Below are positions 1 to 12,120 of a stretch of 64,000 bases of DNA, in pieces. Position 1 is the first letter of the stretch. The number at the start of each line of letters is the position of its first letter. The position numbers were made by a program, and so were the translations under genes. The stretch is taken from contig NW_003314416.1 in NCBI RefSeq assembly GCF_000143415.4, forward strand, positions 191,332 through 255,331, in the 5' to 3' direction. Origin of the DNA: Selaginella moellendorffii (lineage: Eukaryota; Streptophyta; Lycopodiopsida; Selaginellales; Selaginellaceae). The notes beneath the pieces are model-generated. The model ran no database searches. It saw only the letters and a list, made by a program, of their open reading frames with translations, and was not told where the DNA came from.

Positions 1-208
1 TGGTTTATGCGTCTACGAGCGGTTGCGGCATTGCGAGCGCCATTGCGAGCGGCAGTTTATGCGAGTGGCAGTTTGTGCGAGGGTGTCAATAGCATGTTTG
101 AATAATGGCATGTGGCCTCATGCTATTGAGGTTGTTTGGTATGTTATGATTTAGGCCATTCTCCAATCATTTTTTGTATGGTTTTAACTTCTTTTCTGCA
201 CTTTCAGA
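1..208 (+). promoter_or_regulatory. 5' leader of gene A (copy 1) with intron end and palindrome
   Basis: The segment begins inside a GCGAG-rich cluster that is complete in the spacer at 18950-19115. A 22-bp near-palindrome lies at 105-126. The sequence just before 209 ends in a pyrimidine-rich tract and CTTTCAG, a good 3' splice site, so the start ATG at 209 lies one base into an exon and the leader contains an intron. No TATA box is evident. Confidence 0.55.
105..126. repeat. Near-palindrome family member (example, gene A leader)
   Basis: Left arm ATGGCATG, core TGGCCT, right arm CATGCTAT. It belongs to the dispersed family described in the findings. Other members not listed separately: 1953-1972, 2009-2029, 3350-3371, 3496-3517, 4226-4247, 4315-4336, 12509-12530, 13586-13607, 13661-13682, 18523-18544, 18595-18619, 52121-52142 and 52196-52217. 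Confidence 0.8.
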
Positions 209-3200
209 ATGGCCTTCAGGGTTGGGGAAAAGGTTTACATTTTGAATGGTGGGAAGAGAGTTGCAAAAGGGACCCTTTTGTCTATGGATGGGAACTTTGT
301 TATACACTGTCAAAGGCTTGGGGAAGGCAATGTAGCTGTATCAGTAGAGACTATCTTCGATGGGAATGTGGTCGCTATTGAACGAAGTGAGATGGTCGTC
401 GGGGTAAATGTTGTTGTTGCCTTGAAAAATCTTCAGAAGAAAGCAGATGTTGGGGACAGCGCAAGTGCGACGCATGTTCCCTCCGTGGATCTTAAGAACC
501 GTGCTACATGGATTCAGGCAAAGGTGTTTCTAAACAACCCCGAGGGGGAGGTGGTAGCTGAGGGCTTAGCCACAGTTGTCGATCCAAGAGATGCGGTTGC
601 TAATCAAGAATTGGGCTGGGATGATATTGGAGTTGCGATTTTAGAGGTTGTTGACACAGAAGAAAACAGTCTGACTATTGGAAGCATTGTGCGGTGGAAA
701 TTGAGGCACTTAGTGTTTGAGAATGTGAAGGATTCACAATCAAACACCACTACAACTGATGACAGAACATCTCTTCATGGGAAAAGAAAGTACACCTTCC
801 TAAAGCGCAGCCAAAGGGATCTGAGCAACGAACCGAAAAGGCAGAAAATGGCGATGGAGGTTCGAATGGTCTCAACAGTTGCTTGTTGCAAGAGGAGGTG
901 CTGTCAACATGCTGATTGGGATGCTATTGAAGAGGAGAGAGCAAGATACAAGACATTGTCCTGGAAGGCAGCTCGCAATTTTGTGTATGAGGCATTACGG
1001 TCATCTGTTGATGCTTCAGAACATCAGGTGGGGGGCATGGTCTTCCAAAGGGGTTTGGTCTGCATGAAGGCATGGAGAATCATTTATGGAGTCCCTCGAA
1101 GCACATTCTACAGAATCAAAACTGAGTTCGAGGAACAAAGGGTTCAACAGGCAGTCCATGGGAACGACGGTACGCACAAAATCAGGGGTCATGTTGTATA
1201 TGGAGAGGCAATCTTCAAGAGGTTTGTCGAGACATGTAGCGAGCAGCAACCACATAAAACCCGCCTCTTGGAAGATGGAACACGAGACACCCAACGAGTT
1301 CTCCCTTCCATGTATACCAAGGGGGCCATATTGGAAGATGTGAATCGGGAACTCCAGAGTAATGGCTACAGGAAGCTAAGCCAATCTAGATTTAGTAGAT
1401 TGTGGAGCAACAGGTTCAGGGATGTGAGTATAGGAAAGTACTCCAGCTTTTCAAAGTGTGACGAGTGCACTGCTATCAAAATGGCTTTGTCGAAGAATTC
1501 TTGCAGCGCTCAAGAGCGAGAGACGTTGGTTAGAAGGCGGCTCGACCACAACATCGAGCAGAGAAGCTGCAGGACTGCATATTATCATAACAGGATTCTC
1601 TCCATGGAGAGACCTGACTCTTACCTCTGCATCATCCACGACAAAATGGACCAGAAAAAGACGTGCTTACCTCGACTCAATCCTGCCCCCAAGGCAATCT
1701 CTTCATCCATGCAGCTGCCTGTGTCTCTGTTTGGCATAATCGCTCATGGGCATGGTGCCCAGAACTATGGGAACTTCTTTGTACCTCTATGGGGTGGCGG
1801 GGGTGCAAACATGATGATTGCGTCCCTAGCAAAACACTTAAGGTCTCTGCAAAGTGCGCAGACTGAGCTGAACGGCCAACCCTTGCATAAGGCCCTTGTC
1901 GATCGAACCCCATACAGGGTTCAGCTGGAGGAGGAGCAAAGGCTTGCAATATCGCGTGGGGCCCCATGCCATCCCAGTGAATATGTTGGCCGTCAGATTG
2001 TAGGGTTATCACGTGAGGCCTCATGCCATTCCGACGAGGCTGGTTGCCCGGTGAATGCACAGCCTCATCCAAACGAAGCAGAATCTCAAGGAAGTTCTTG
2101 CGGCCGATGTGGCCTTCCACCCCATCTTCTGCTCCAAACAGACAATGCTGGCAGTGAGAACAAAAACATGTACGTCTTCGCGTACTTGGCGATGCTTGTT
2201 GCCAAAGGCATATTTGAAACGGTTACACTTGGCTTTCTCATGGTTGGGCACACTCATGAAGACGTCGATGCCATGTTCAGTCACCTGGCAGAGTCCCTCC
2301 GACGATCCAATGTCCTCACCCTCCCACAACTCTACGATGAATTCCAAAATTGCATCAAAGGCACTGTTGAAGCTGCACTTCTGACAGAGGTTCCAGACTT
2401 TAAGGGGTTTGTAAGAGGCTACATCAGGGACGAATCCGAAACGCTGATTGGCCACTCCAAGCCTCTTCAGTTTCATTTCAGCATGTGTGACGGTGCTCCA
2501 GTGATGAGGTACAAGATGAGAGAATGGGACACAGTGTGGCTGCCAGTGGACGGCATTGAACTCTTCAAGAGAGATCCCATAACTGGGGAACCTATGATTC
2601 CTCAGGGTTCCCCACGGCCGATGCACCCGGATGGACTCAAAGACCAGGAAAGTATAGTGGCCGGGATTAGACAGCATATTGCCTTCTGGAAGAGGGGGTT
2701 GGTGTTTGGTGGAGAATCCTATTTTCAGAGGTGCAAGCCTTTGCTCGAATACTGGGAGAAGATTATATCTGCTATCCAAAATGGGCCGGTTGTATATGAA
2801 GAATTGGAAGAGTCCTTTTGGCCAGAACCTAGAGCACCAGATAGTAGCGGAACAATGTCCTCTGGAAATGCAGTGACAGATAACGATGTTGAGGATCACT
2901 ATTGTGGGCCGAGGAACAAGAAGCCGGATTCAGCATTCAATCCAGTACAGGTCTGCAAAGGAATGGTCGTGCTTGTCAGACCCAGTAATAAAAAACAAAT
3001 GATATGGGTGGGGCGCTGCATCACTGATGCAGAGGAGGACGCGGAAACTAACTCCTTCAATGTAACTGTGGAGTGGTTCAAGCCAAGTTCCGGATATACG
3101 AAGGATTGCCTAGAAAAGAGATGGGTGTTGAATCCAAGGGATCCCAGCATGAGCATATTGGTGGATAATGTTGTGCATGGTTGGATGCGGAAGCAGAGTG

Positions 3201-3338
3201 CCACCATCACCTTGCCAGACCATGCAAGAGATGCAGCAAGAGCATTCATAACCCGGGTTCAAGGTGAGATTCATGAATATTCCTTTACTAAGTTTCTAAT
3301 GTATTTTATTTCAAGGTGAACAATCCGAATCTGAATAA
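209..3338 (+). CDS. Gene A: DDE/DUF7869-like transposase with En/Spm-type N-terminal domain
   Basis: An open frame of 1036 aa runs from ATG 209 to a stop at 3319. A 52-nt intron (3264-3315, GTGAGA...TTTCAAG) would give a slightly shorter product ending at 3338. Residues about 105-170 resemble the plant Ptta/En/Spm transposase domain (VFLNNPEGEVVAEG, NQELGWDDIGV, IVRWKLRHL). A Cys/His cluster (CCKRRCCQH) lies near 228 and a CxxC (KCDEC) near 417. The C-terminal half has three acidic motifs expected of an RNase H-fold DDE enzyme: HDKMD (477-481), TDNAGSENKN (644-653) and GHTHEDVD (680-687). The last two are the signature I associate with DUF7869. DNA cleavage in the nucleus is inferred from the family. 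Two palindromes fall in a Ser/Pro/His-rich linker around residues 582-610. A host-domesticated transposase is an alternative. Confidence 0.65.
3264..3315 (+). other. Probable 52-nt intron near the 3' end of gene A
   Basis: The donor is CAAG|GTGAGA and the acceptor TTTCAAG|GTGAAC. Removing it joins TRVQ to GEQSESE and a TAA at 3336. Its length matches the 47-57 nt introns seen throughout gene B of the same unit. Reading through it instead adds 18 codons to the open frame. Confidence 0.55.
3311..3335 (+). repeat. 25-bp repeat, direct copy 1
   Basis: The core CAAGGTGAACAATCCGAAT occurs here, again at 3439-3463 in the same orientation (with AAGCCG for AATCCG), and inverted at 4667-4691. The equivalents in copy 2 are at about 30207, 30331 and 31588. 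Confidence 0.7.
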
Positions 3339-3960
3339 GAGGAGGCGTGATGGCATGTGGCCTTACGCTATTCCTAGGTGAGATGATACAAATAACAAGT
3401 ATAAATTCTTAGTTGTTCTAGCAAATCTTACTTAAAGTTCAAGGTGAACAAGCCGAATATGAATTCATCGGATTGTTATAACAAATTGCGAGGTGATGGC
3501 ATGAGGCGATACGCCATTTGAGAGTGGTAGCCATTCCTATATGAGGTGAGTGAAGTATTTATTAGAAATACCTCATTCAATTGTGCACTTCTAAGTCTTG
3601 GTCCACTTAGTACTGTTTGCATGTTTTTATTTTAATTCTTTCTCTAAAATGTTATTTAGCATGTGGCTTCATGCCATTGCTCTCCACAATCATGCATTGA
3701 ATTTCTATCCTTGCATAATACTTCTCCATATATATAGCATGTGCGCACATGTGATATGGTTCATTAGGCCTGATATAGTGTGTGAGGTAAAACAAAGATG
3801 ATATGACATATGCATTTACCAATCACACGTGCATAAATCTAATAATATGGCGTGTGGCCCATATTATTAGATTTATTGTACCATCATTCCCTTGCAGCGT
3901 GTGTGTTGGTTTCCTTTTATAACACAACGAACTCCATATTTTAGGGTGAAGAGCGTTCTC
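3339..3960 (+). other. Gene A 3' intronic/UTR region with four palindromes
   Basis: No open frame of note is present. Near-palindromes of the ATGGCRTG...CAYGCCAT family lie at 3350-3371, 3496-3517, 3659-3677 (left arm eroded) and 3847-3867 (right arm eroded). The tract before 3935 ends in ATATTTTAG, a plausible acceptor for the small exon that follows. Copy 2 shows the same layout, with an extra about 25 bp near 30750 and a shorter stretch near 30600. Confidence 0.5.
3439..3463 (+). repeat. 25-bp repeat, direct copy 2
   Basis: CAAGGTGAACAAGCCGAAT follows an acceptor-like TTCAAG, as at 3311. It could be an alternative or decayed duplicate exon encoding GEQAE. Confidence 0.65.
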
Positions 3961-4218
3961 ATGGCAAGCACAAAATCTGTAAGTGAGGCAGAAAAGGAGA
4001 CGGAGAAGGAGATAGGTGAAGATGTAGAATATATAAGTCTTCCAAACTCCCCGTACTATACTCCAGGTGATCATTTTTCTGAACAAACGGCAACATTAAC
4101 AACTATCGAGAACGCCCCAGTAACGTCAGAGACAACAATCCAAAGCAAAACAACTGACCCGGAGAAGGATGATAGTACCGCTGAGAGTACCAAAAAGGAG
4201 GTGTCCACTAGCGCTTAG
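3961..4218 (+). CDS. Small hydrophilic ORF or last exon of gene A
   Basis: ATG 3961 opens a frame of about 85 aa ending at 4218. It is rich in Ser, Thr, Glu and Lys, with a YISLPNSPYY segment and a tail of TESTKKE type. The sequence upstream ends in a splice-acceptor-like ATATTTTAG|GGTGAAG, so it may be a terminal exon rather than an independent gene. No domain is recognised. In copy 2 one extra A near 30903 shifts the frame. Confidence 0.35.
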   Translation: MASTKSVSEAEKETEKEIGEDVEYISLPNSPYYTPGDHFSEQTATLTTIENAPVTSETTIQSKTTDPEKDDSTAESTKKEVSTSA

Positions 4219-4855
4219 GCTTATAATGGCGTGTGCCCTCATGCCATTTACTTGATCACCAAATACCTTTTTCCCTTTGCACTAGTATATCTTAATACCG
4301 GTCTGAGAAATAGAATGGCATGTGCCCTCAGGCCTTTTACTAAATCACCTTTGAAAGAAATGCAAGCCTCTATGTCGTAAAAAAAAGGTACTAGAGAAAT
4401 TCCTTAATAATATGAATGTTATTTAGTTTCATGAAAATACACTAAGGGTCAAATGAGTTAAACGACTTCTCCAGACTAGCAATGCCTCTTGCTACACCTT
4501 CACAATTAGATTCGTTAGAAAAAGATAACATTGAATAATATCTAAATGTTCTCACCATTAAGTTATATATCTAGCTAATAGGAATGACGTTCATCTTGGA
4601 AAGCTCACCACACGCTCAATGAACAAACAAATAATGTGTGCGTGCATGCCATCGCTCTTCTTTAGCTTCAGATTCGGCTTGTTCACCTTGACAATGAGAT
4701 TTATTATACAACCAGATGGACTCAGTCTGGACACAAAGTCACCGCGCTAGTCACCATGCCCCAGATATGTCTAGCCCCTGGACAAAAAACATATAATTTC
4801 ATGTCATTTTCAAATACTTGAAAATTTGTACCTAGTCCCATTTTACTGAATAAAT
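4219..4855. other. Non-coding 3' flank of gene A (copy 1)
   Basis: No gene is visible. Palindromes lie at 4226-4247, 4315-4336 and, degenerate, 4633-4652. The rest is AT-rich 3' flanking sequence that matches 31131-31779 in copy 2. Confidence 0.6.
4667..4691 (-). repeat. 25-bp repeat, inverted copy
   Basis: This is the reverse complement of the repeat at 3439-3463 with one or two differences. The pair could fold transcripts of the gene A 3' region into a hairpin with a loop of about 1.2 kb. Confidence 0.65.
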
Positions 4856-4878
4856 CCCACTTTAACGAAATAGAGCTT
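4856..4878 (+). repeat. Inverted-repeat arm, left (copy 1)
   Basis: CCCACTTTAACG...TAGAGCTT is the exact reverse complement of 12123-12145 over 23 bases. It lies between convergent genes A and B and directly borders the LINE sequence. In copy 2 the same arm (31780-31800, one change) borders Ty3 sequence instead. Confidence 0.85.
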
Positions 4879-7800
4879 GAATCGTGTTGTCCACCACTTG
4901 CTCCAGGTCCACCCCCTGTGCTATCCACTTCTGCCACAGCTTCAAAATTTCTCTTGCCTCCTCTCGTGATGTCAATAGTCCATTACGCACTTCCTTCACC
5001 TCATAGGAGAAAAAGCTTCCCGTCCCTCGTCGCCATGCAGTAGGGTCCCAGTCCAGATATTCAAGTAGCTGCTATCGCCACCATATCAGTGATCCTTCGC
5101 CCTCCAACAGGTCGTTCGATTCCACCACGTCCAGCCTCTTGGGTGACTGCCTAAGCACACAAATCCTCCCACGCACCTCATCGTCCGTGACGTCCGGCAT
5201 CACTTATCTCTCACCTATCGGGAGAAACGTATCTCCTCTCATGATGCAAAAAGGCCATCCTATGTTTTGCTCTTGTGCAGCGACTAACCACACCTTGACG
5301 TCCCCTTCTTCCCATGCTGGTGTAGGTGCAGTGAATGCTCGAGTCCACGTCCCCAATGGACGTCGCACTGCACGTGCTCCTCCCACTCTGTTTGCCATGT
5401 AGCGCACCTGAATTTGGAGCCGAACTCCAAGCCTGTTGCACTATGAAATGAGGGTCTAATACAATCCCACGAGTACCAGCTCCCCGTATCTAGAACCTGC
5501 ACACAAAATGGTGTCAGATGGAGTCTGGCACAATTTTGGCATAACGATGGCCTAACGGGAGGACGAGGGTACCCCACCAACTAGAGCAGAGCATGGAGCT
5601 TGGGCTTAGACCCAAGCCGGACACAGAACAAGGAGCAACACAACCCAGCAAAAGCCAAACTAATGTCATAGGTGGTCGGACATGCATTCCAACCACTATC
5701 CCTACTACACATTTGGAACCCTCCACAGCCCCCCCCGCCCCCCCCCCCCTGAGGAACACATGCTTTGGGCTTTCACCCCAAGCCTCCCTTAGTACCAAGA
5801 GTTTGTCTCTGGGACAAGCTCGAAACTTACTAAATATGGAATGGCGCTAGATTGCAAATTTGGACACGGGATGAACACCATTGTGTTCGAACCGATCTCT
5901 ACATTCCATACATATGCCAAATGAGCAAATCTAGACACTTTCCATAAATAACATTTGGGATAGAAATGAGATCAACACAAAGGGTGTGATAGCGAGGGTG
6001 TTTTGGCAGATATGGTAAGCTATCATCCGGCGATATTGAGGGACTTGTCTCAATACACGAGGGTTCTTGTCACTAGCAAGTGCAGGACAAAACGAGACGG
6101 GAACTCCTTACCAGGCTAAGTATGCTTAGCTAATAGCGCATAGGAATTCCATCCTTATGCTCATCTGATCTAAGTACACTCGAAATGCCCAGTTAACTCC
6201 ACTAGCACAAGAGGGGCTACTAAAGGGATCATGCCATCATGGCAGTAAGGAAAGAGTGTTCGTAAGGACTGGCCGACAAGTATCTTTCGATACCTGAAGT
6301 CATATTCGCGACACCGTAGGATCTCCACAAAGTCCTCTACTTTAAGGCATCTTCTCGGCCACTTCGTCCTTGCTTTTGTGTTGTTCACCACTTGGAGGAG
6401 TTGCAGAGCGTCCAGTAGGATGTTGCGTCGCTTCCAAGGTCCAAAGACTTGCATCCTCCTCACTGTTCGCCACCAATCCCTGTCAATCGCTCCCGCCAGT
6501 TGCTTCATGGTCCGGAAGCTGTTTGCATGCATTTTCCTCCAAATTGTGTGGTGTGTCTCTTGTCCCAGTGTCACACCTCCCACCTTGAAAAGTGCATTGA
6601 AAAACAGAGGCTGGTTAAGCCACTCTTCGGCCCTCGTTGGTGGTGTTTGCTCTAGCGGAAAGACTCTCCACAGTCGGTGAAGGCTCTGGATGAAGTTGCC
6701 CCCTTTCACTACCTGAGCCAGTCCTTCTGCAAAGAGCCACCATGGGTTCTCCTCCCACGATTTGGCTGCATTGTGTTTTGGGGAATATCGCTAGGAGGCT
6801 CTGCCGGAACATGAGTTGCCACGGTTGTCTCCCCTGTTGCAAGCCCATGAGGAAAATCTTGTACCTCAACGCCTTGGCCATGTCGCTGGGGTCAATGATC
6901 CCGAGCCCCCCTAGGATGCACAGTCTCACTGTCGACTGCCATGCCACCTTAGCCATGGTTTAGGGTCATCATTCACCCTGTAGCCAATGCTCCACCATAC
7001 GTAAGTTCTCACCATCTGTCTCACCTTCTGCAGTGTAGCTTCCAGCACCGGCCAGATCAAGAGTTGGTACCAAATGCTGGGGAGGATCACGCTCATGACT
7101 ACTACGATCCAAGCTGGGAGCCTGAGTTTCCTTGGTGCCCATTTCTGAACTGTAGTTCAGATCCTCCTGAGTAAGGTATCGTCCTCTGTAGCCACACTGT
7201 ACTGGACTCCAACCTGGATGCCAAGGTACCGAGTGTCTTCGCCAGGGCGAATCCACTGAAAGCCTATCTCCTGTCCCCAAGCCTCAATGCCTGGCTTTCC
7301 CTAGTTCACTCCTACTGACATGTTCTAGTTTATGGCTGCTCCCGCTGCCATGTTGAAGATCTCCAGCTTGGACCTTGCTGCGTCCAGGTTCCCCAGGGTG
7401 GCGAGCAGGAAGAGTGCGGTGTCATCTGCAAATGCCCCGTCTTGTAGCTCTTGCATCACGACTTGAGTTCCCGGGAGTTGTAGCCGTTCAGAGGGCAGCA
7501 CCAGGCCTTTTATATCCCCTCCATGCACAAGGAAAGAGCCCGGCGTCTCTACTACTATCAGAAACAGGTAGGGGGGAAGTGGACATCCCTGCCTCACTGA
7601 GTGTCCCAAGTGGAAGGTCGGGCCTATCTCTCCATTTAGTGTGACCCGGCTTGATGCTCCCCTATATAGAAGTGAGATATGCGAGACCATCCTTGCCAGG
7701 ATCCCTATCCTCCACATGCACTCCTCCAAGAAGTCCCAATCGACTCGATCATAGGCCTTCTCAAAGTCTAGTAGCCATGCTACAATCTGTTGATTTGAGA

Positions 7801-9566
7801 CGTTTGCCTACCGTTGTGCAAGGAGGTACGTCTATATGTTTTCTGCGATCTGTCATCCCGGCATGAATCTCATCTATTGTTCTCTAATGATGAGGGGCAT
7901 GACTGGCTGTAGCTTGAGTGCCATTGCCTTTGCGTATACCTTGTACAATGTGTTGAGCATGGTTATGGGGCACTAGTTCTTGAGCTCCTAGAGGTCTCCC
8001 TGTTTTGGAATCAATGCGATTTGTCCCTCTAGTATCTCTCCCAGCAGCACCCCTATTTGTTGTGCACCTCGCCATGTCTCCAGGAGCATCAGGCCAACGT
8101 CATCCCAATACTCCTCATAGAATGCCGGAAGGATGCCGTCCATACCTGGCATCTTGTCATCGTTCAGCTGTTCCAAGGCTTGGTGGAGGTCTTCCAGTGA
8201 AAAGTTGGCCACCAGCATCTCCAGGTGCTCGTCAGAAACTCTACATGGAAGACAGGACAACACTCTGCTTGCAGCATCTCTCCTATTCTGGGACCAGGGC
8301 TTGGCAGTGTACAGCTTCTGGTAGAACTTCTGTGCCAGCCCCTACATTCCTTGTTGGTCCTCAACCACTTCTCTATCATCCTTCCTCAGTCCTAGGATCG
8401 GGGGGGAGTTGGTGACTGGACGGATCCCCTTGTAGAAGGCTTTGTTGAGAAACTGCTCATTCATCACCCAGCTATCCTCCATGGTATGGAGTCCGGCACT
8501 CCATGCTCCATATTCTTTGTCCCGCAGCTCTGCTTCCCTCATCCAGTGTTTCTGTCCATCTGGCCTTGTCGTTTGTGTGTAGGACCATTCTTTGGGCTGC
8601 CGCCACCTTTTGTCTCGCCAGTCTCACCTCCTTCAGGACTTCCCCTTTAAGCGCTGCCTACCTTTCCCAGAGCTTAGTGGAGCAAGTGCCCAGTGCCAGG
8701 ACGAGTTCCCCTTTACTACCATCTAGTGCTTCCCAGATGAGCTTCACTGCTACCTGGTCGCCCATTGTGGCTTTGGTGATCTTCCTCTGCATTGCCGTTC
8801 CTTTCTCCGCCTGTAGCCTGAGAACGCCTCGGAGTGGGTCGCAGTCTGAAAAGGTGGCAAATGCAGGCCACGTTTTGAGTCCCCCTCCGTCTTGCCGCAG
8901 CCTGGTAGAAGCATAAATCCTGTCCAGTCAAGCTTGTCACCCCATTGATTGACGTCTTGTGAATGGATGGGAGTGTGCAGTGAACCCCTCTACATGCTGG
9001 AGGTCTAGGACTCCCAGCACTTCAACTAGCGCTGTCCAATGCTTTCTCTCTCTCCCCTGAATGGTTTCTAGTGAACCTCACCGGTCACTCAAACCCTCCA
9101 TCATGTTGAAGTCTCCTACCACAAGCCACTAGTCCACCACTCCTTGAGTGCTCTGCTGGATATCTGTCCACATTTGTGCATGCTCCCTTCTTCGAGTGGG
9201 TGCATACATGTTGACAATCCCAACACGCCCAAAGTGTAGGTGTATGACCAACAGCTGTGCTTTCCCTGGGACCAGCACCCTGTGGTCACCTACTTGCACT
9301 GACCACTTGGTAGAGATGATGATCGTGGTTCCTCCTCCACAACATATTCTCGCTTGTGTGGCCGGATTCCACCAAATTCTCCCGCGTATGCCCAGGTTGA
9401 AGTCTGGAGCCTTCACCATCTTGTCCTCTTGAATGCACAGTATGTCAATCCTCCCCTCTAAGCCAATCTCCCAGATGTGGGACTTGAGCTGTACTCTCTT
9501 GTTGAGTCTGCTGTCATCGGAGCTCAATCCCCGACAGTTCCACGTGAGCACTGTGAGCATAGTCAT
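4879..9566 (-). pseudogene. LINE-A ORF2 (endonuclease-reverse transcriptase), broken
   Basis: ORF2 starts at or near ATG 9566 with the AP endonuclease signature LTWNCRGL, then ILCIQEDK and YAPTRRREH. The RT region shows LNDDKMPGMDG (about 8160), IALIPKQGD, YRGASSRVTLNG, RQGCPLPPYLF and FADDTALFL (about 7420, catalytic DD present). The post-RT region (7280-6170) contains PSIWYQL-type and LQSLHRLWR-like stretches. Several stops and frame changes separate these pieces, and a LARD-related insert interrupts the C-terminal part. In life the enzyme nicks target DNA and reverse-transcribes the LINE RNA there. Confidence 0.8.
5399..6312 (-). mobile_element. Solo-LTR-like insert inside LINE-A, related to the LARD LTR
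   Basis: LINE sequence breaks at GTTTGCC (5398) and resumes at CCGTAGGATC (6313), compared with the uninterrupted copies at 42480 and 50460. The insert starts TGTAGCGC and ends GCGACA. It contains a C-rich homopolymer tract near 5731-5750 followed by GCTTTGGGCTTTCACCC, an arrangement also found in the LARD LTRs (reverse complement near 21830-21900). A clean target-site duplication is not visible, so the edges are approximate. Confidence 0.5.
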
Positions 9567-9849
9567 GGAGCAACATATTTCCAGGAGAAAACCGTGTTGC
9601 TAGGCCAAGCCCTCCATTTTGTGGAGATGGTCCATACTGCAGTGAGCCTCCCCTTGTACTTGGTCCAGGAGAAGCCACACACTGCATATTCTGTAAAGCC
9701 CGTCCACTCTGTGATGGCACGTTCCATTTGGGTCTAGTAATCACCAAGCGTGATGACCTCTGGGAAAGCCGTGTGTCCTTGGTACATCAGCCAGTCTCCA
9801 GCCTCTGTGGTTGTCAGCTCTCTCCTGGGTGGGATCCATCTGACTGCCA

Positions 9850-12120
9850 TGTTCATGGTCCAAGGAAGAACCTGCTGAAAGCCTTCTCCGTCGTTTTCAG
9901 CAATCGGGCTCTCGAACATTCTGGGCCGTGAATCAGGTCCAAAGAAAGGCCGGCACTTGGGAACCGTGCTTCAGTTGTTTCTCCACGGCCTCTGGGAGTT
10001 CGAAGGGACGTCCTGGAGCAAGCTTGGGCCATGTGTGGAGCCTGGTCTAGAGGATGTTGCTTCAGTTGCTTCTCCACAGCCTCTGGGAGTTCAAAGGGAC
10101 GTCCTGGAGTGAGCTTGGGCCATTTGGTCATGCACGCATTCTCACTGTGTCCGGACTATAGGCAAAAACCACAACGTGGTGCTTTGTTTTCCACCTGTAT
10201 ACAAACGTACTATCCCAGGACTGCTATCTCCGTAGGGAGTTTTGCTGGGGATGAGACAAAGACCTTAAGTCTGACAGGGCCCAGAATGCCCTCCGCATCC
10301 ACAGTGTCTAGGCCCAATGCTTCCCTTGACAAGCTCTCTTATCACCTCTTTGATCCTCATCTCCATTGGGATGTCCCACAATGCCACGTTAAGTGGGACA
10401 CTTCCCCCCTTCAACCGTGCCTGGTCATCTGCCGTGAACCTTGGAATCCACGGGTGAAAGGATACTGCCCAGCTATCGTCAATGAGTCCATGTAGCTCCT
10501 CCGCTCGAGTTTGTGCCTCCTCTGTCTCAAACACCACTGTGTAGCATCCACGTCCATGTGGGAGCAGGTTCTTGATTGTAATCCCCTGCTCCAGTGTAGC
10601 ATTCAGCCAGTCCATGGCCATGCAGCCGGTGGGAAACTTCCCTCTGAATACTGCAATCACTGCTCTATGGCGTAGTTCTTCTTCTCTGGCTGCCACCACC
10701 TGGCTGAGTGCCTCACCCAGCTTGACTGCCTTTGTCGTCACCTTGGCATCTAGCGCTATTCCAGCTCGTTTCCTTGACTCTCCGGTGTGAGGCTCTGTCT
10801 TAGAGGCTTCTGTGTGCGGGATTTCCTTTACCACCTTTCCTTGTGTGGAGCAGCCTTCTTGTTCTCACTCAATTCCCAAGTCACCTTGCTCTTCTGGGTC
10901 CTTCGGGCCTTAGTCTGGTGTGGTCCAACACTTGTCTTCCCCCTTTTCCCACCCACATCTTGCCAAGGCTCCCTGTGCTTTTCCTTTTGCTGCACTATAC
11001 TTCTGTTGTTCCTGGTTCTCCTCAGAACGCATTTCCTCCTTGTGGAGGAACTCCTCCACCTCTTTTGCCCATGCGAGGGCCTCCTTTGAGCTACTTTGGG
11101 TTTTTAACTTCCTGCGCACCACCTTGCATTCCTTCTTGTTCTCCATCTTGTTCTTTTTGGCCTCTCTTTCCCTCTCCTATCCCATTCGCTTCATCTCCTC
11201 CTCCTGTTCTTCCAGCAGTAGTGCCAGTGGCTTCACTCTTTTCCCCAGAATCAATTCCTCCTTTCGCGTCTCCACCTTTTTGCTAGCTTCCAGGATCTCC
11301 TTGTCTTGGTCCCTTTGTTGCTCCACTTCCTGCTCCTCTTGTTCCTTCCACGTGCTTGTCACTTCCTCTTGCACTTTAGTTTGTTGGGCCTTCTGGCTGT
11401 TTGTGTACTCTTGCTCTTTTGGTGTGACTAGTGCCTTTGTCGCAAGATTGAGGGCTTCCTAAGAGCGGGGCCAAGAGTTCGGTCTTCTCCCTTGGGGTGT
11501 GTCTCCAGGGCCAGTCCAAGAGGGGGTCACTCAGCCAGAAGTTTGCTCATAGGTGCCTCTCGGATCTGACCAACAAAGTGAGAAAATCTTTGCCGGCCTG
11601 ACTGTGAGCCCCAGCTATCGATGCTGCAACAATGTATGCCACACCAGACAAAAGAAGGACTGCTGCAATGGGATCCCCAAACCTTTGCGAAGGCTCTGCG
11701 GGAGGCCACTCAGGACGAAGTATAGCTCCACCAAGACATACTCACTGCTGAAGTATGGCACCAACTTTCACTTGTGGCCCTAGTGAGGCAGCGGCTCACC
11801 TCTTCCCCTTGGACCTGCTCCTTTACCTTGGTCCTGTGCACCTCCGGCGATTCCCTGTGCCCTCTCATCTGGTCATTTGGCATCTCCAAGCCCTTCTCTT
11901 CTTCTGGATCTGCCCTTGAGTCTTGTGCATGACGACCTATTGGTATCTCCACAACCATGGCTGCTCTCATCGCTGCTGCCACTGCCCTAGTGGTGATGCC
12001 GCTTCTGTTCTTACTTGGATTAAGGCATGTCTTGCCTTTGGTTTTTCCAGAGGCCGTCTTCCCCACATTGAGAGCCACTCTAAGTCCCGTGCGCTCAGTG
12101 ACGAGGGTGAGGAAGTTCAA
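9850..12120 (-). pseudogene. LINE-A ORF1 (gag-like RNA-binding protein), broken
   Basis: The N-terminal part (12120-11710) is basic. A Glu/Lys/Gln-rich coiled-coil stretch follows at about 11380-10910. A domain at 10834-10265 resembles DUF4283 of plant LINE/gag proteins (AVIAVFRGKFPTG..., VSFHPWIPRF, PLNVALWDIPMEMRI). A GPRHCGCGGHSGPC tail suggests a Cys-rich knuckle. The pieces lie in different frames. ORF1 proteins coat the LINE RNA; this copy could not make one. Confidence 0.6.

Noticed and set aside
2021-2899. 292-aa minus-strand frame opposite gene A (repeated at 28913-29791)
   Set aside because: It is the antisense shadow of a strongly coding + strand region. The plus frame has the recognisable motifs; the minus frame has none.
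10843-11462. Plus-strand hydrophobic frames that look like membrane proteins, opposite LINE ORF1
   Set aside because: They are the complement of the Glu/Lys-rich coiled-coil coding sequence, which reads as Phe/Leu/Ser on the other strand.
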